A stretch of 64,000 nucleotides of DNA from DYKG01 sp964596185 (lineage in GTDB: Bacteria; Muiribacteriota; Ozemobacteria; Ozemobacterales; Ozemobacteraceae): the NCBI GenBank assembly GCA_964596185.1, contig CAZQUE010000001.1:124001-188000 (forward strand). The letters are read 5' to 3'. Below the pieces are notes generated by a model, which was given only the letters and a program-made list of their open reading frames with translations, ran no database searches and was not told the DNA's origin. The translations under genes and the position numbers were made by a program. Numbering within the stretch: the first letter of the stretch is position 1; every line of letters begins with the position of its first letter. Of this stretch, positions 16,309 through 25,587 are shown in pieces.

Positions 16309-18552
16309 TTGTTGCGATTGCTTCCAATAGACAAAAAGACCGGGATTTTTCTGGTTTCGTTGCTTTTGATTCTGGCTTGCTCCTTAACGATGTTCTATTC
16401 AGACTACCTTTTCCAAACTTCTGAAAGATCCCAGTATGTGACCAGAGATTCCGATTCGATCTTTTTCATGCGTTTGTATGAAAAAGCAATCAATACAGGA
16501 AAAATCTCGCAAAAGGACTATTACGGCTCTTTTCCTGATGAACTGGAAATCAAATACCCACCGTTTCATTTAAGATTTTTGCTTGAAATCAGCTATTTTC
16601 TGATGATGTTTTTGCCGGAAAAATGGTGGGGGATTGATTTTCTTATCGGTTGGATCCCGCCTTTCTTTGGTTGGATGATCGGCCTGCTGATGATTTTTTA
16701 TACCTGGAAGAAAACCGGAAATAAAGGACTTACGTTAATGGTTGCCTTTGCCTGCATTCCCGGCAGAATCGCGGCGATGAGTTCGTTGTTTCTCAAGATA
16801 GATTATGATTTTCTGATAAATCTTTTTATCTGGGTCTGGGTTGTCGGTGCAGCAATGTATTGTCCAGACAAAAGCCGCTTCTGGCAGTTTGCCGGAACAA
16901 TTTCATTATTATTGTTTATTTTTACCTGGGGCGGGGTTCCACTATTTTTCTCGGTTGTTTTCATTTATTCTTTGTTTTTGCAGATTGTTAACCGACAGCT
17001 TGGCCAACAATTCGCCGAATATGCCAAATCAACATTTTTTCTCTCTTGCCTGGTGGCGTTGGTCTACGTTTTATACTCCGGAGAAAAGACCCTGAATATT
17101 GGTTATCTTGGTCTCTTCCAACCATTGTTTGGCCTGGCGGTTGCAGTTCTTCTGGTGGTTTTTGAAAAACTCTTCAGAAAAGAACCTGGAGCAGAGAGCA
17201 AAATTGCGCATTACCTTGCAATTGCCACTTTGCCATTGATTGCAATACTGGCAGCATTTTTCTTCCGTGACCAGCTTAGCAGTGGTTTTTCATTTCTGTT
17301 TAACAAAGATCCGCACATGCTCTCGGTGGGTGAACTGCAGCCAATAATCAGCTTTTCAGAATTGATCAAGGATAGAGATATTTTAATTTCTGCTCTTTAT
17401 CGATTAAGTCTGATGTTTTTCTTCTTTCCATTGATTTTTTTGGCCAATCCAGGCCGTATTTTTTCCGGAGAAGGCCGTTTCGTTCGGGACTTTGCCATTC
17501 TGTTTCTGCTCATGGGCTGCTATTCTGTCAGATATTTTCGTTGGGTTGGCCTGGTAATAGGGTTTTTGAACGGTTTGATCCTGTTCGAGCTGTTTTTAAT
17601 TTTTTCCCGCCGTTTCTGCAATTCAGAAAGAAAATATGGCCGGCTGTTGCTGATCGTTCCTCTGATGGTTTTACATTTCGTTTTGAGCTATCCCGTATTT
17701 TCAAGAACTGCAGGGATTAAAAAAGCTAATTTGCAGGCTTTGACCTGGATAAATGAAAATACTCCACCCACCAGCGGTTACTATGACGAGAAAAGGCCTG
17801 AATATTCGATTTTCGCGGTCTGGAGCTACGGGAACCAGATAAATTATTATGCAAGAAGGCCGACGATTGTAAACAATACCATGGCCGGTTTTGGAAAAAT
17901 GTCCAGATTGATTACTGCTGAAGATGAAACTCAGGCCTATGAATTATGCAAAAAATACGGAGTCAGATACTTTTTTATCGATGCCAAATATAGATTGACA
18001 GATGAATTGGTTAAATTCATGCAGGTCTATGCGAAAAAAGTAGATGAAAAAGATGTCGTTTACCGTTTTATCGATGATTCTCAAGAAAGCACGACCCGTT
18101 CCAATGGTTTAAAGGAGTCTTTTTATTATTGGTTGGGCAGCAAGCTGGCAATGGAAAAAAGCTTCAATTTTCCTCAGGCCGCATCGAGATTGCGAATCGT
18201 TTATTGCTATGAATACTATTCCGAAAAAATTCCTCCGGAGCATTTGATTTTTCAGCTTGTTGAAGGCGCAAAGCTCACTGGTAAAGCTGATGCAGGAACC
18301 AAGGTCCGTATCGAATTGGATTGTCAGTTTTTCGCGATCAAGAGAAAATTTGTTCAGGAAACTATTGTGGGTGAAGATGGAAGATTTGAGGCTACTGTTC
18401 CTTACTCAAATGGATATAAAAATGGATTTGTGTTTACCGGGCCGAACTATCTGATAACCAGAATGGTTGAGGGTAATACCGAGAGCAAAGAAGTTCAGGT
18501 TTCTGAAAAAGCGGTTATTGATGGTGACCGTATATTGCTGTCGGAACTTTGA
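16309..18552 (+). CDS. STT3-like oligosaccharyltransferase (copy 3)
   Basis: Paralog of the preceding gene (747 residues), 17 bp downstream and surely co-transcribed. It shows D47-S-D49-S in the first outside loop, YPPFHLRF, multiple TM helices, a WWDYG-like motif at W505 (VWSYGN), NYYARRPTIVNNT, and the same C-terminal beta-domain. The start is TTG with AGAGGA 8 nt upstream. The first-loop motif differs from the DPDS of the other two copies, so the glycan or acceptor preference may differ. It converges with the sulfatase-family gene, with 13 bp between the stops. Confidence 0.87.
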   Translation: MLRLLPIDKKTGIFLVSLLLILACSLTMFYSDYLFQTSERSQYVTRDSDSIFFMRLYEKAINTGKISQKDYYGSFPDELEIKYPPFHLRFLLEISYFLMMFLPEKWWGIDFLIGWIPPFFGWMIGLLMIFYTWKKTGNKGLTLMVAFACIPGRIAAMSSLFLKIDYDFLINLFIWVWVVGAAMYCPDKSRFWQFAGTISLLLFIFTWGGVPLFFSVVFIYSLFLQIVNRQLGQQFAEYAKSTFFLSCLVALVYVLYSGEKTLNIGYLGLFQPLFGLAVAVLLVVFEKLFRKEPGAESKIAHYLAIATLPLIAILAAFFFRDQLSSGFSFLFNKDPHMLSVGELQPIISFSELIKDRDILISALYRLSLMFFFFPLIFLANPGRIFSGEGRFVRDFAILFLLMGCYSVRYFRWVGLVIGFLNGLILFELFLIFSRRFCNSERKYGRLLLIVPLMVLHFVLSYPVFSRTAGIKKANLQALTWINENTPPTSGYYDEKRPEYSIFAVWSYGNQINYYARRPTIVNNTMAGFGKMSRLITAEDETQAYELCKKYGVRYFFIDAKYRLTDELVKFMQVYAKKVDEKDVVYRFIDDSQESTTRSNGLKESFYYWLGSKLAMEKSFNFPQAASRLRIVYCYEYYSEKIPPEHLIFQLVEGAKLTGKADAGTKVRIELDCQFFAIKRKFVQETIVGEDGRFEATVPYSNGYKNGFVFTGPNYLITRMVEGNTESKEVQVSEKAVIDGDRILLSEL

Positions 18553-18565
18553 ATAATTGATTGAT

Positions 18566-21238
18566 TCAGGGCGTCGCTTGAAGATATTTGGTGTAATATT
18601 CAAAATCCATAATCAGAAAGCGCTGCAGATATTCCATCGTCAGCATGATCGAGGCATTTTTGTTAACTCGATCAATGTCATAGTTCTTTAGCGGTTCAAA
18701 AATGGGCTTTCGGCCATCGAGCTTCATGCTCATGACCTTCATGCTGTTGAGATCTTTGTAATACCAATAATAGTTATCGTTTTCCTGCAGGGCGAGATGA
18801 TTGAAAGAGGCAAGAAAAATCTTGCGCGGTGCAGGATTTGCGGTTAGCAGATCCATGCCTTGAATCACTACCGGAACTTTGCTTTTGACCCCACAAAGAT
18901 TCAGTGCAGTGGGCAAAATATCAATATGTGAGCCTGGAGTTGGGTTTATTTTTAAGCCGGTGCTGTTTGGTCTGATAATAATAAGAGGAACATTCGTCAG
19001 ATGTGGGTCGCAGTTCCAGCCGTGCCCAAATTGGCCATTTTCGCCAAGGCTGGTGACGTGGTCGGAAGTAATCATTATATAAGTGTTTTCGCTAAGCCTG
19101 TTTGCATCAAGGGCCTCAACAATTCTGAAAATCTGTGAGTCGAGATAGCTGATGCAGTCTTTGAATCTGCCGACGGCATCATTGGGTGATTTGCCGAAAA
19201 CGGTTGGGTGGTCGGAGATCTGATTGAATGGAGCATGAGGAAAAGCGGCCCGGTAATAGATGAAGAAAGGTTGATCAGAACTGCTTTTCTCTTTAAGAAA
19301 ATCTGAAATTCGATCGACGACGAAATGTTCCTTTACGCCCCATATCCAGCCATCATCCTTGGTCATGCCGGGCATGGTGGTCGCATCATACATTCTGTCA
19401 GCGCCTCGTGGGCGATAAAAATTGGCAATTCCTGTATTGCCGGTATAGATCGAGAAAAAGAGCGAGCAATCAAAACCGGATGCTTTCAAAACTTCGATTA
19501 AAGTATTACAAATAAAAACCGGTTTGCTTCTGAAAATATGGAATGTTGATGGGATGATCCCGGAAAAAATTGAAAATTCTGCATTTGAAGATTCGGCAAA
19601 AGATGAAAAATAAAATGGAAAAATCTCGATTCGATCTTTTAATGATTCGAGCTTCGGGGTAGTTGCATCCTCATTGCCGAAAAGCTGCAAATATCTGGTT
19701 CCGGTTGATTCGAGGGTAATCAGAATCAGATTGGCAGGTTTTTGCACATTTTGTTGTCGTTGCGATTCAACAAACTTTTTCGTTGTTTCCTCGATATTGA
19801 AGCCTGCCTGATCAAGTCTTTTCTTGAGAGCTTCAGGGGTTGGGCGTTTTGAAAAATAGTTTTTGAAATAAGGAACCGAGCCGATGAGGTTGTTGACCGG
19901 GTCTGACATGCCGGCAACCGGCGAGTTCAACATGCGCGAGCCGATGTTTGAAATAGCCGAAAAGCCAAGAATGATAATCAGAAAAAGTTTGGTTCTGCTG
20001 GTCGATTTGGCAATGATTCGACCGGATACGAAGCTGGCACTTAACCAGAGAACCGTTGGCACAATGATAAGGCCGACCAATGTTCCGATACTGACTACTT
20101 TGACGGCAGTATTCAAAAACATGCTTAAAGTGCTGAGACTCAAGACCCAATCAATTGCATGAAAGTCTACACTCTGGCCCATGTTGAAGAACACAAAACC
20201 GTCGACGACATAGAAAATAAAAAGCAGGAACGCCAGCGAATAGAAAATCGCCTTTTCTGCTTTCTTGCTGAAAAGGCCGAAAAATACTGCAATGATACTG
20301 ATGATGGTCAGATGAGAAATGGCCATGAAGGCATAACCGAATGAGAAAAGCAAAAGCCAGAAGTTGAAAACGCAGATCCCCATTGGAATTCGGTTAACTG
20401 AAAAGCTGAAAACAATGCTGAAAAAAAGCAGAAAAAACCATGAATGATTTGGTGAACCGCTTTCATGATGAGATTCGGCAAATTTGATCATTCGAAAACC
20501 CAGAAGCCAACATAAAAAGAACAATACTAAAACTGAGATCAGCGATGAACTGTAGATAATAGCAAAGTTCAACAGGTAAGCAACTGATGAAACGAAGGTT
20601 AGCCCGAAAAAGTAATGCAGGTATCGTGGTGATCGACCTTTGGCGCAGTTAGTCGAGATCAGGGTTGTGAACAAAACCGCAAAAGCAAAAATCAATTGGT
20701 AATTACTTAAATAATAGGTGAATTGAAAAAAAGGCAGGATACATAACAGATCGATAATCCGCTCATATCCAGCTTTTCGGGTGATGTAAAAAACCAGGCC
20801 ATAAAACAGCAGACTCCAGACAATGAACGGCGACTGAAAAAACATGTCCATTATCAAAACTGCACTTAAATCTTCATAAGTGGCCTGTGCTTCAAAAATT
20901 CTAAAAAGAGCCGGCTTACTGCCGCCCAGCTTGAGATTTGTCAGGGCAAAAATTATAAATGCCGCAGGGTAAACCAGGGCGCTCTTGAATTGAAAATCTT
21001 TGGGAAAGCGCTTTATCGAGCGAAAGTAGGCGATAAATAAAACTACATATACAGCAATGTACAGCCAGATGCCGAACTCGGGAAAAGAAAGATCCGGCCT
21101 GACCAGTTCGCCAAGGTTTTTGGGAACGTTTAAGAAGATGGCGAAAACACGTGCGGCAAGAATAAGAACAAATGCCGTATAAACTGGGGCCTTTAGACGC
21201 TCTGCGGCACTTTTCCAGAAAAGGATGAAAGAATTCAT
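18566..21238 (-). CDS. LTA synthase-like membrane sulfatase-fold transferase
   Basis: Integral membrane protein of 890 residues. About 12 TM helices fill residues 15-425, and a soluble alkaline-phosphatase-superfamily domain covers about 500-890. The domain shows the metal/nucleophile motif LITLEST (E510, T512 as likely nucleophile), TSDHVTS (D726, H727) and HIDILPT. This layout fits LTA synthase, OpgB-type phosphoglycerol transferases or phosphoethanolamine transferases, which modify envelope glycans or lipids outside the inner membrane. The substrate cannot be told. The ATG at 21238 (MNSFILFW) follows an AAGG and lies 11 bp after the pilT stop; a longer start inside pilT is less likely. It is the last gene of the pilB-pilT run. 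Confidence 0.82.
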   Translation of the reverse strand: MNSFILFWKSAAERLKAPVYTAFVLILAARVFAIFLNVPKNLGELVRPDLSFPEFGIWLYIAVYVVLFIAYFRSIKRFPKDFQFKSALVYPAAFIIFALTNLKLGGSKPALFRIFEAQATYEDLSAVLIMDMFFQSPFIVWSLLFYGLVFYITRKAGYERIIDLLCILPFFQFTYYLSNYQLIFAFAVLFTTLISTNCAKGRSPRYLHYFFGLTFVSSVAYLLNFAIIYSSSLISVLVLFFLCWLLGFRMIKFAESHHESGSPNHSWFFLLFFSIVFSFSVNRIPMGICVFNFWLLLFSFGYAFMAISHLTIISIIAVFFGLFSKKAEKAIFYSLAFLLFIFYVVDGFVFFNMGQSVDFHAIDWVLSLSTLSMFLNTAVKVVSIGTLVGLIIVPTVLWLSASFVSGRIIAKSTSRTKLFLIIILGFSAISNIGSRMLNSPVAGMSDPVNNLIGSVPYFKNYFSKRPTPEALKKRLDQAGFNIEETTKKFVESQRQQNVQKPANLILITLESTGTRYLQLFGNEDATTPKLESLKDRIEIFPFYFSSFAESSNAEFSIFSGIIPSTFHIFRSKPVFICNTLIEVLKASGFDCSLFFSIYTGNTGIANFYRPRGADRMYDATTMPGMTKDDGWIWGVKEHFVVDRISDFLKEKSSSDQPFFIYYRAAFPHAPFNQISDHPTVFGKSPNDAVGRFKDCISYLDSQIFRIVEALDANRLSENTYIMITSDHVTSLGENGQFGHGWNCDPHLTNVPLIIIRPNSTGLKINPTPGSHIDILPTALNLCGVKSKVPVVIQGMDLLTANPAPRKIFLASFNHLALQENDNYYWYYKDLNSMKVMSMKLDGRKPIFEPLKNYDIDRVNKNASIMLTMEYLQRFLIMDFEYYTKYLQATP

Positions 21239-21249
21239 TTCGATGCGCC

Positions 21250-22311
21250 TTAAGCGCTCTTGAGCATTCTTTCGAGTTCCTTCGGATGCATGGTGTGTGA
21301 CATTGCTTCTTCGAGAGTGATGTCGCCACGCAAATATAGGTCGCGCAGGCACATTTCGAAGGTCATCATGCCCTCGTCATGGCTGGTCTGCATGACCGTG
21401 TACAGTCCGGAAATCTTCTGTTCGCGAATACAGTTGGCGACGGCCGGGTTTCCGATGAGAATTTCGTTACAGACGACTCGGCCTTTGCCGCTGGCCATCG
21501 GAATGAGCTGCTGGGCAACGACTGCTCTGAGAACGAATGAAAGCTGTGAGCGGATCTGGCTTTGCTGGTGCGGCGGGAAAATATCGATGATACGGTTGAT
21601 TGTCTGGGCAGCATCGGTAGTATGCAGAGTGCCGAAAACAAGGTGGCCGGTTTCCGCCATGGTACAGGCAGCTGAAACAGTCTCGAGGTCGCGCATTTCG
21701 CCGACGAGGATAACGTCTGGATCTTCGCGAAGCACGCGTCTGAGAGCTTCACCGAAAGAGTTGGTGTCGATATGCAGTTCACGCTGGTTGACCACAGATT
21801 TTTTGTGGTAATGCAGGTATTCGATCGGATCTTCGATGGTCATGATGTGATTTCGTCTGGTTTCGTTGACGATATTGATCAGGCAGGCCAGAGAAGTTGA
21901 TTTACCAGAACCGGTCGGACCGGTAAAGAGAACCAGCCCTTTGCGCAATTTGGTGAAGTCACGGAGTTTTTCGGGCAGTCGAAGCTCTTCGAGCGAAGGA
22001 ATGCGGGTTGGAATAATTCGAAATGCTGCGCCGATACAGCCTCTTTGTTTATAAACGTTAACGCGGAATCGGCCAAAGCCATGAACTGAATAAGACAGGT
22101 CAAGCTCTTTGCATTCTTCGAATTCTTTCTGCTGTTCAGCAGTCAGCATGTTGTAGATCAACGATCTTGTATCCATAGGAGTGAGAACATCAAGATCGGT
22201 TTGAATCAATTCTCCATCAACGCGGATAACCGGAGGGGTTCCCACGGTAATATGAAGATCTGATGCACCGTTTTCAATTACCAGGTTTAGCAGATCGTTA
22301 AGAACAAACAT
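21250..22311 (-). CDS. pilT: type IV pilus retraction ATPase
   Basis: Cytoplasmic hexameric ATPase that depolymerises type IV pili. The 353 residues match PilT length. It shows an N-terminal PAS-like segment with GASDLHI, Walker A GPTGSGKS (131-138), an Asp box IEDPIEY (159-165), Walker B with DPDVILVGEMRD (198-208 region), a His box TGHLVFGTLHT, and an IREQK segment in place of the PilT-specific AIRNLIRE motif. It starts 33 bp after pilB with AAGGAG before the ATG. Together with PilB it indicates dynamic twitching-type pili. Confidence 0.95.
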   Translation of the reverse strand: MFVLNDLLNLVIENGASDLHITVGTPPVIRVDGELIQTDLDVLTPMDTRSLIYNMLTAEQQKEFEECKELDLSYSVHGFGRFRVNVYKQRGCIGAAFRIIPTRIPSLEELRLPEKLRDFTKLRKGLVLFTGPTGSGKSTSLACLINIVNETRRNHIMTIEDPIEYLHYHKKSVVNQRELHIDTNSFGEALRRVLREDPDVILVGEMRDLETVSAACTMAETGHLVFGTLHTTDAAQTINRIIDIFPPHQQSQIRSQLSFVLRAVVAQQLIPMASGKGRVVCNEILIGNPAVANCIREQKISGLYTVMQTSHDEGMMTFEMCLRDLYLRGDITLEEAMSHTMHPKELERMLKSA

Positions 22312-22344
22312 TTTCCCGCACTCCTTATTTTTTTATGTGTATGA

Positions 22345-24177
22345 TTAGTGCTCGCCCATGGTGACGCGGACAACTTCTTCAAGAGAGGTCATACCGGTGA
22401 GGGCTTTTCTCAGAGCTGATTCGCGCAGTGACAACATGCCTTCTTCAATGGCCTGTCTTCTGATGTCATCGGTTGAGCCGCCGTTGAGAATGATATCTCT
22501 AAGGCGTTCGGACATCAACATAACTTCGTAAACGCCGACGCGGCCTTTTGATCCTGAGTTGTTGCAGGTTTCGCAGCCTTTGCCCTTGTAGAACATCATA
22601 TTCTTTTCATTGATGTGGGGCAGGTCGAGACGTCTGAGTAATTCTGGGGTGATGCCGAACTGGCTGATTTGCTCAGCTCTTGGTTTGATTTCAAATTTGC
22701 AGTCTTTACAGATTTTTCTGACCAGACGTTGTGCCTGAACGATAACGACCGAGGTCGTAACCATGAAAGGTTCGATACCCATGTTAACGATACGGCCGAT
22801 GGTGCCGGGCGCATCGTTGGTATGCAGGGTTGAAAGCACAAGGTGGCCGGTCATCGACGCTTTGATCGCGATTTCTGCGGTTTCAAAGTCACGAATCTCA
22901 CCGACCATGATTACATCCGGATCCTGGCGCAGGAAGGAGCGCAGGGCCGCGGCGAAAGTCAGGCCGATTTCAGGTTTACACTGCACCTGGTTAACCCCAT
23001 GCAGCATGTATTCAACCGGATCTTCAGCGGTCATGACGTTGGTGTCGACGGCGTTGAGAGATGTCAGCGCCGAATAAAGCGTTGTGGTTTTACCTGATCC
23101 GGTTGGACCGGTAACGAGAATGATGCCGTATGGCGAGGCAATACCGCCCTTGAAGCGTTCAAGCGTTTTTGGTTCGAACCCGAGATCTTCAAGGTTAACC
23201 TTGAGCGAGCTCTGGTCGAGAATTCGCATAACGATTTTTTCGCCCCAGATAACCGGCAGAACCGATACGCGCAAGTCGATCATGCGGTTGGCCACTTTGA
23301 TCTTGATACGTCCATCCTGTGGCAGACGCTTTTCAGCGATATTGAGTGACGACATGATTTTGATACGCGAAGTGATAGCGGCGGTAGCCTTTTTGGGCGG
23401 GCTCATGGCGGTGAACATCATGCCGTCCTGGCGATAACGCACGCGCAATTCTTTTTCGAACGGTTCGATATGAATGTCGGAAACCCCGTTTTGAACAGCC
23501 TGAGAAATAACCAGGTTGCAAAGGCGGATGATCGGCGCATCGTTTTCGCCGAGTTCGCCGAGCTGGTCGAGATCTTCGTCGTCGGTGTGTCCGATGTCTT
23601 CAAGGTCGTCCATCAGTTTGTCCTGCTGGGCAACGGCACCATAGGCGTCCTGTAGTGCTTTACTGATGTCAGTATGGGTCGCGACGACCGGTTTGACCAT
23701 CAAACCGCTCATCAGCTGAATGTCGTCGATGGCAATGATGTTAAGTGGGTCGACCATGGCCACGGTAAGCTTGTTTCCGACCTTGTTGATCGGAATGAGC
23801 ATGTGACGCTTGGCGATATGTTCGGGTACCAGTTTCGCAATAACCGGATCAATCAGGTAGTTTGACAGGTCAATGAACGGTATACGAAGCTGCTTTGACA
23901 GGATCTGAACGATATCCTGTTCGGTGACAAGATGCATTTCAACCAGCACCGCGCCAAGTCGTTTGCCGCTCTTTTTCTGTAGCGCCAGAGCCTGTTGCAG
24001 TTGCTCTTCGTTGATCAGACCTTCATGAATAAGTGCATCCCCAAGACGCATTTTCTTGGGAATAGTAGACGAAGAAGCTCCTGGCTTGGGTGGCCCCGGT
24101 GGCGCAGCGGCCGGGCCTGGGGGCATTGCGCCGCCATCCGGTCCCTGGCCGGGCTGTGCAGGAATAGATTGATTCAT
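22345..24177 (-). CDS. pilB: type IV pilus assembly ATPase, GspE/PilB family
   Basis: Cytoplasmic ATPase powering pilus extension. The 610 residues start with a Pro/Gly-rich stretch (about 8-36), followed by a MshEN-type N-terminal domain (about 42-180, with RLGDALI and LPxx-like segments). The ATPase core has Walker A GPTGSGKT (357-364), AEDPVEY, Walker B DPDVIMVGEIRD (419-430) and TGHLVLSTLHT, and a zinc-binding tetracysteine (C490, C493, C535, C538). MshEN domains can bind cyclic-di-GMP; whether this one keeps the binding residues I cannot be sure. It is upstream of pilT in the same operon. A second GspE-type ATPase lies at 56769-60257. Confidence 0.94.
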   Translation of the reverse strand: MNQSIPAQPGQGPDGGAMPPGPAAAPPGPPKPGASSSTIPKKMRLGDALIHEGLINEEQLQQALALQKKSGKRLGAVLVEMHLVTEQDIVQILSKQLRIPFIDLSNYLIDPVIAKLVPEHIAKRHMLIPINKVGNKLTVAMVDPLNIIAIDDIQLMSGLMVKPVVATHTDISKALQDAYGAVAQQDKLMDDLEDIGHTDDEDLDQLGELGENDAPIIRLCNLVISQAVQNGVSDIHIEPFEKELRVRYRQDGMMFTAMSPPKKATAAITSRIKIMSSLNIAEKRLPQDGRIKIKVANRMIDLRVSVLPVIWGEKIVMRILDQSSLKVNLEDLGFEPKTLERFKGGIASPYGIILVTGPTGSGKTTTLYSALTSLNAVDTNVMTAEDPVEYMLHGVNQVQCKPEIGLTFAAALRSFLRQDPDVIMVGEIRDFETAEIAIKASMTGHLVLSTLHTNDAPGTIGRIVNMGIEPFMVTTSVVIVQAQRLVRKICKDCKFEIKPRAEQISQFGITPELLRRLDLPHINEKNMMFYKGKGCETCNNSGSKGRVGVYEVMLMSERLRDIILNGGSTDDIRRQAIEEGMLSLRESALRKALTGMTSLEEVVRVTMGEH

Positions 24178-24262
24178 TACTGCAGTTCCTTCCTTATTTC
24201 TTTACAGAAACAATTCCATTAGACTGTCATGATATATCAAGTTTCACTGAATTTCCAGTAAA

Positions 24263-25087
24263 TCAGAATATACAACCACGCATAATTTTTTCGGGCGCTT
24301 CGAGATCTGTCAGCAGTTTGAACGATTCAACCGCCTGAAGCACCAGAAGCTCTTTGCCATCGATAATTCTGCAGCCGGATTCATTGGCGGCACCAATTAA
24401 TTGAGAGCAATCGCTATAATTAAGATCGAAAAAAATCTGCCGATTGTTTAGCTTAGTTTCAAACTCTTTGATTCTGTCTTCATTTTTCCAACCCAGGGGG
24501 GTGGCATTAATGATCAAATCAACTTTTGGTAAAATGGCCTCGAGGTTGTTCGAGTTCCAGTGCAGAGATTGAAATTCTGTACCCGTTGTCAGATACTGCG
24601 GTGCCTTAGATTTTTTTCTTGAGATCTGAAAAATTCTGGCAATTTTATTTTGCGTAAGAGCCCAGATTACGGCAGCGGCAGAACCGCCATTGCCAAGAAC
24701 GAGCGCTGAGCCAATCTTTTTTAGAGATGCCAGTATCCGGCACATTGCTATAGCATCAGTGTTCCAGCCTTCGCTTCCTGCAGAAGAAAATTTTATCGTG
24801 TTTACCGCAGAGAGAAGGCTGGCTGGGGGATGTAAAACTTCGCAGAGTTCGGCGGCGTTTCTTTTGTGGGGAAGGGTAACGTTGACACCCTTGATTCCAA
24901 GTGCCTTAAGGCCGTTGAAAGCAGATGGCAGATCGACGACATCGAATGCCAGGTAAACTGCGGGGAATTTGAGAGCGGCGAAAGCGCAATTCCACATTGC
25001 CGGACTCAAAGAATGAGCTACCGGATGACCAATCAGCCCAAAAATGTGCTGAAAGCCCGATTTGCATTTTTTTGGTTGCGTTGACAC
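24263..25087 (-). CDS. aroE: shikimate dehydrogenase
   Basis: NADPH-dependent enzyme reducing 3-dehydroshikimate to shikimate in aromatic amino acid synthesis. The 274 residues show the substrate motif HSLSPAMWN, catalytic lysine in VTLPHKRNA, NTDA, the nucleotide loop GNGGSAAA, INATPLGW and DLNYSD. It follows the STAS gene by 35 bp and precedes pilB by 85 bp on the same strand. The link to the pilus genes is probably only positional. Confidence 0.95.
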   Translation of the reverse strand: MSTQPKKCKSGFQHIFGLIGHPVAHSLSPAMWNCAFAALKFPAVYLAFDVVDLPSAFNGLKALGIKGVNVTLPHKRNAAELCEVLHPPASLLSAVNTIKFSSAGSEGWNTDAIAMCRILASLKKIGSALVLGNGGSAAAVIWALTQNKIARIFQISRKKSKAPQYLTTGTEFQSLHWNSNNLEAILPKVDLIINATPLGWKNEDRIKEFETKLNNRQIFFDLNYSDCSQLIGAANESGCRIIDGKELLVLQAVESFKLLTDLEAPEKIMRGCIF

Positions 25088-25122
25088 CTAAAAGGGATCT
25101 TCTGGCAGAAGATTTACCGGCT

Positions 25123-25467
25123 TCAGGAAAAGCTTTTCAAAGCGCTTTCTTCAGAATCAAAAATTTCGAAAACTTTGGTCAGACGAGTGAGCTCGAACAG
25201 CTCCTGGACTGCCGGCGAAAGATTGATCAGCTTAAGGTCTCCCTTGGCTTTTTTGACCTTTTTCAAAGTTGCGGCAACGACGCCAAGGCCCATGCTGTTG
25301 AGATAATTCACTTCCTGAAAATCCATGATCAGTTTGTTTTTGCCGTCGGCAACGATCTGATCGATACGATCTTTGAATTGATTGACGGTTTCGGTACCGA
25401 TTTCGCCTCTGAGAACTACCAGCGTAACATCGTTACCCTTAGGTCTTACGTCGATTCTGATTTCCAT
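25123..25467 (-). CDS. STAS-domain anti-sigma factor antagonist
   Basis: Small 114-residue single-domain protein like SpoIIAA/RsbV. It shows the switch loop YLNSMGLGVV, where the serine (DSSG position in SpoIIAA) that is phosphorylated by an anti-sigma kinase is kept while the preceding Asp is Asn. It probably works in a partner-switching cascade with a kinase and a PP2C phosphatase; none of the classical kind lies adjacent, although a membrane PP2C-like protein is encoded at 55941-56765. The ribosome site is GGGAGGAAACC before the ATG. It is downstream of the PorV-like gene. Confidence 0.9.
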   Translation of the reverse strand: MEIRIDVRPKGNDVTLVVLRGEIGTETVNQFKDRIDQIVADGKNKLIMDFQEVNYLNSMGLGVVAATLKKVKKAKGDLKLINLSPAVQELFELTRLTKVFEIFDSEESALKSFS

Positions 25468-25517
25468 TTTGGTTTCCTCCCAGTTATTCTTCTGCCAAAT
25501 AACTTTTCCTAAAATTA

Positions 25518-25553
25518 CCTCATCTTTCTCTCAGATGCAAGAGAAAGACGAGG
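25518..25553 (-). terminator. imperfect hairpin, possible terminator after the PorV-like gene
   Basis: A 14-bp stem with one mismatch (25518-25531 with 25540-25553) and an 8-base loop lies 34 bp after the PorV-like stop. On the minus strand it is followed by TAATTTTA rather than a clean T tract, so termination may be partial, leaving some readthrough into the STAS gene. Confidence 0.5.
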
Positions 25554-25587
25554 TTTATTGTAAAGGGGATTTACAAACGTTTTTAGA

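Noticed and set aside
21239..21352. Longer N-terminus for the sulfatase-fold protein
   Set aside because: It would run inside pilT and yields an Arg/His-rich stretch; the ATG at 21238 gives a normal membrane-protein start.
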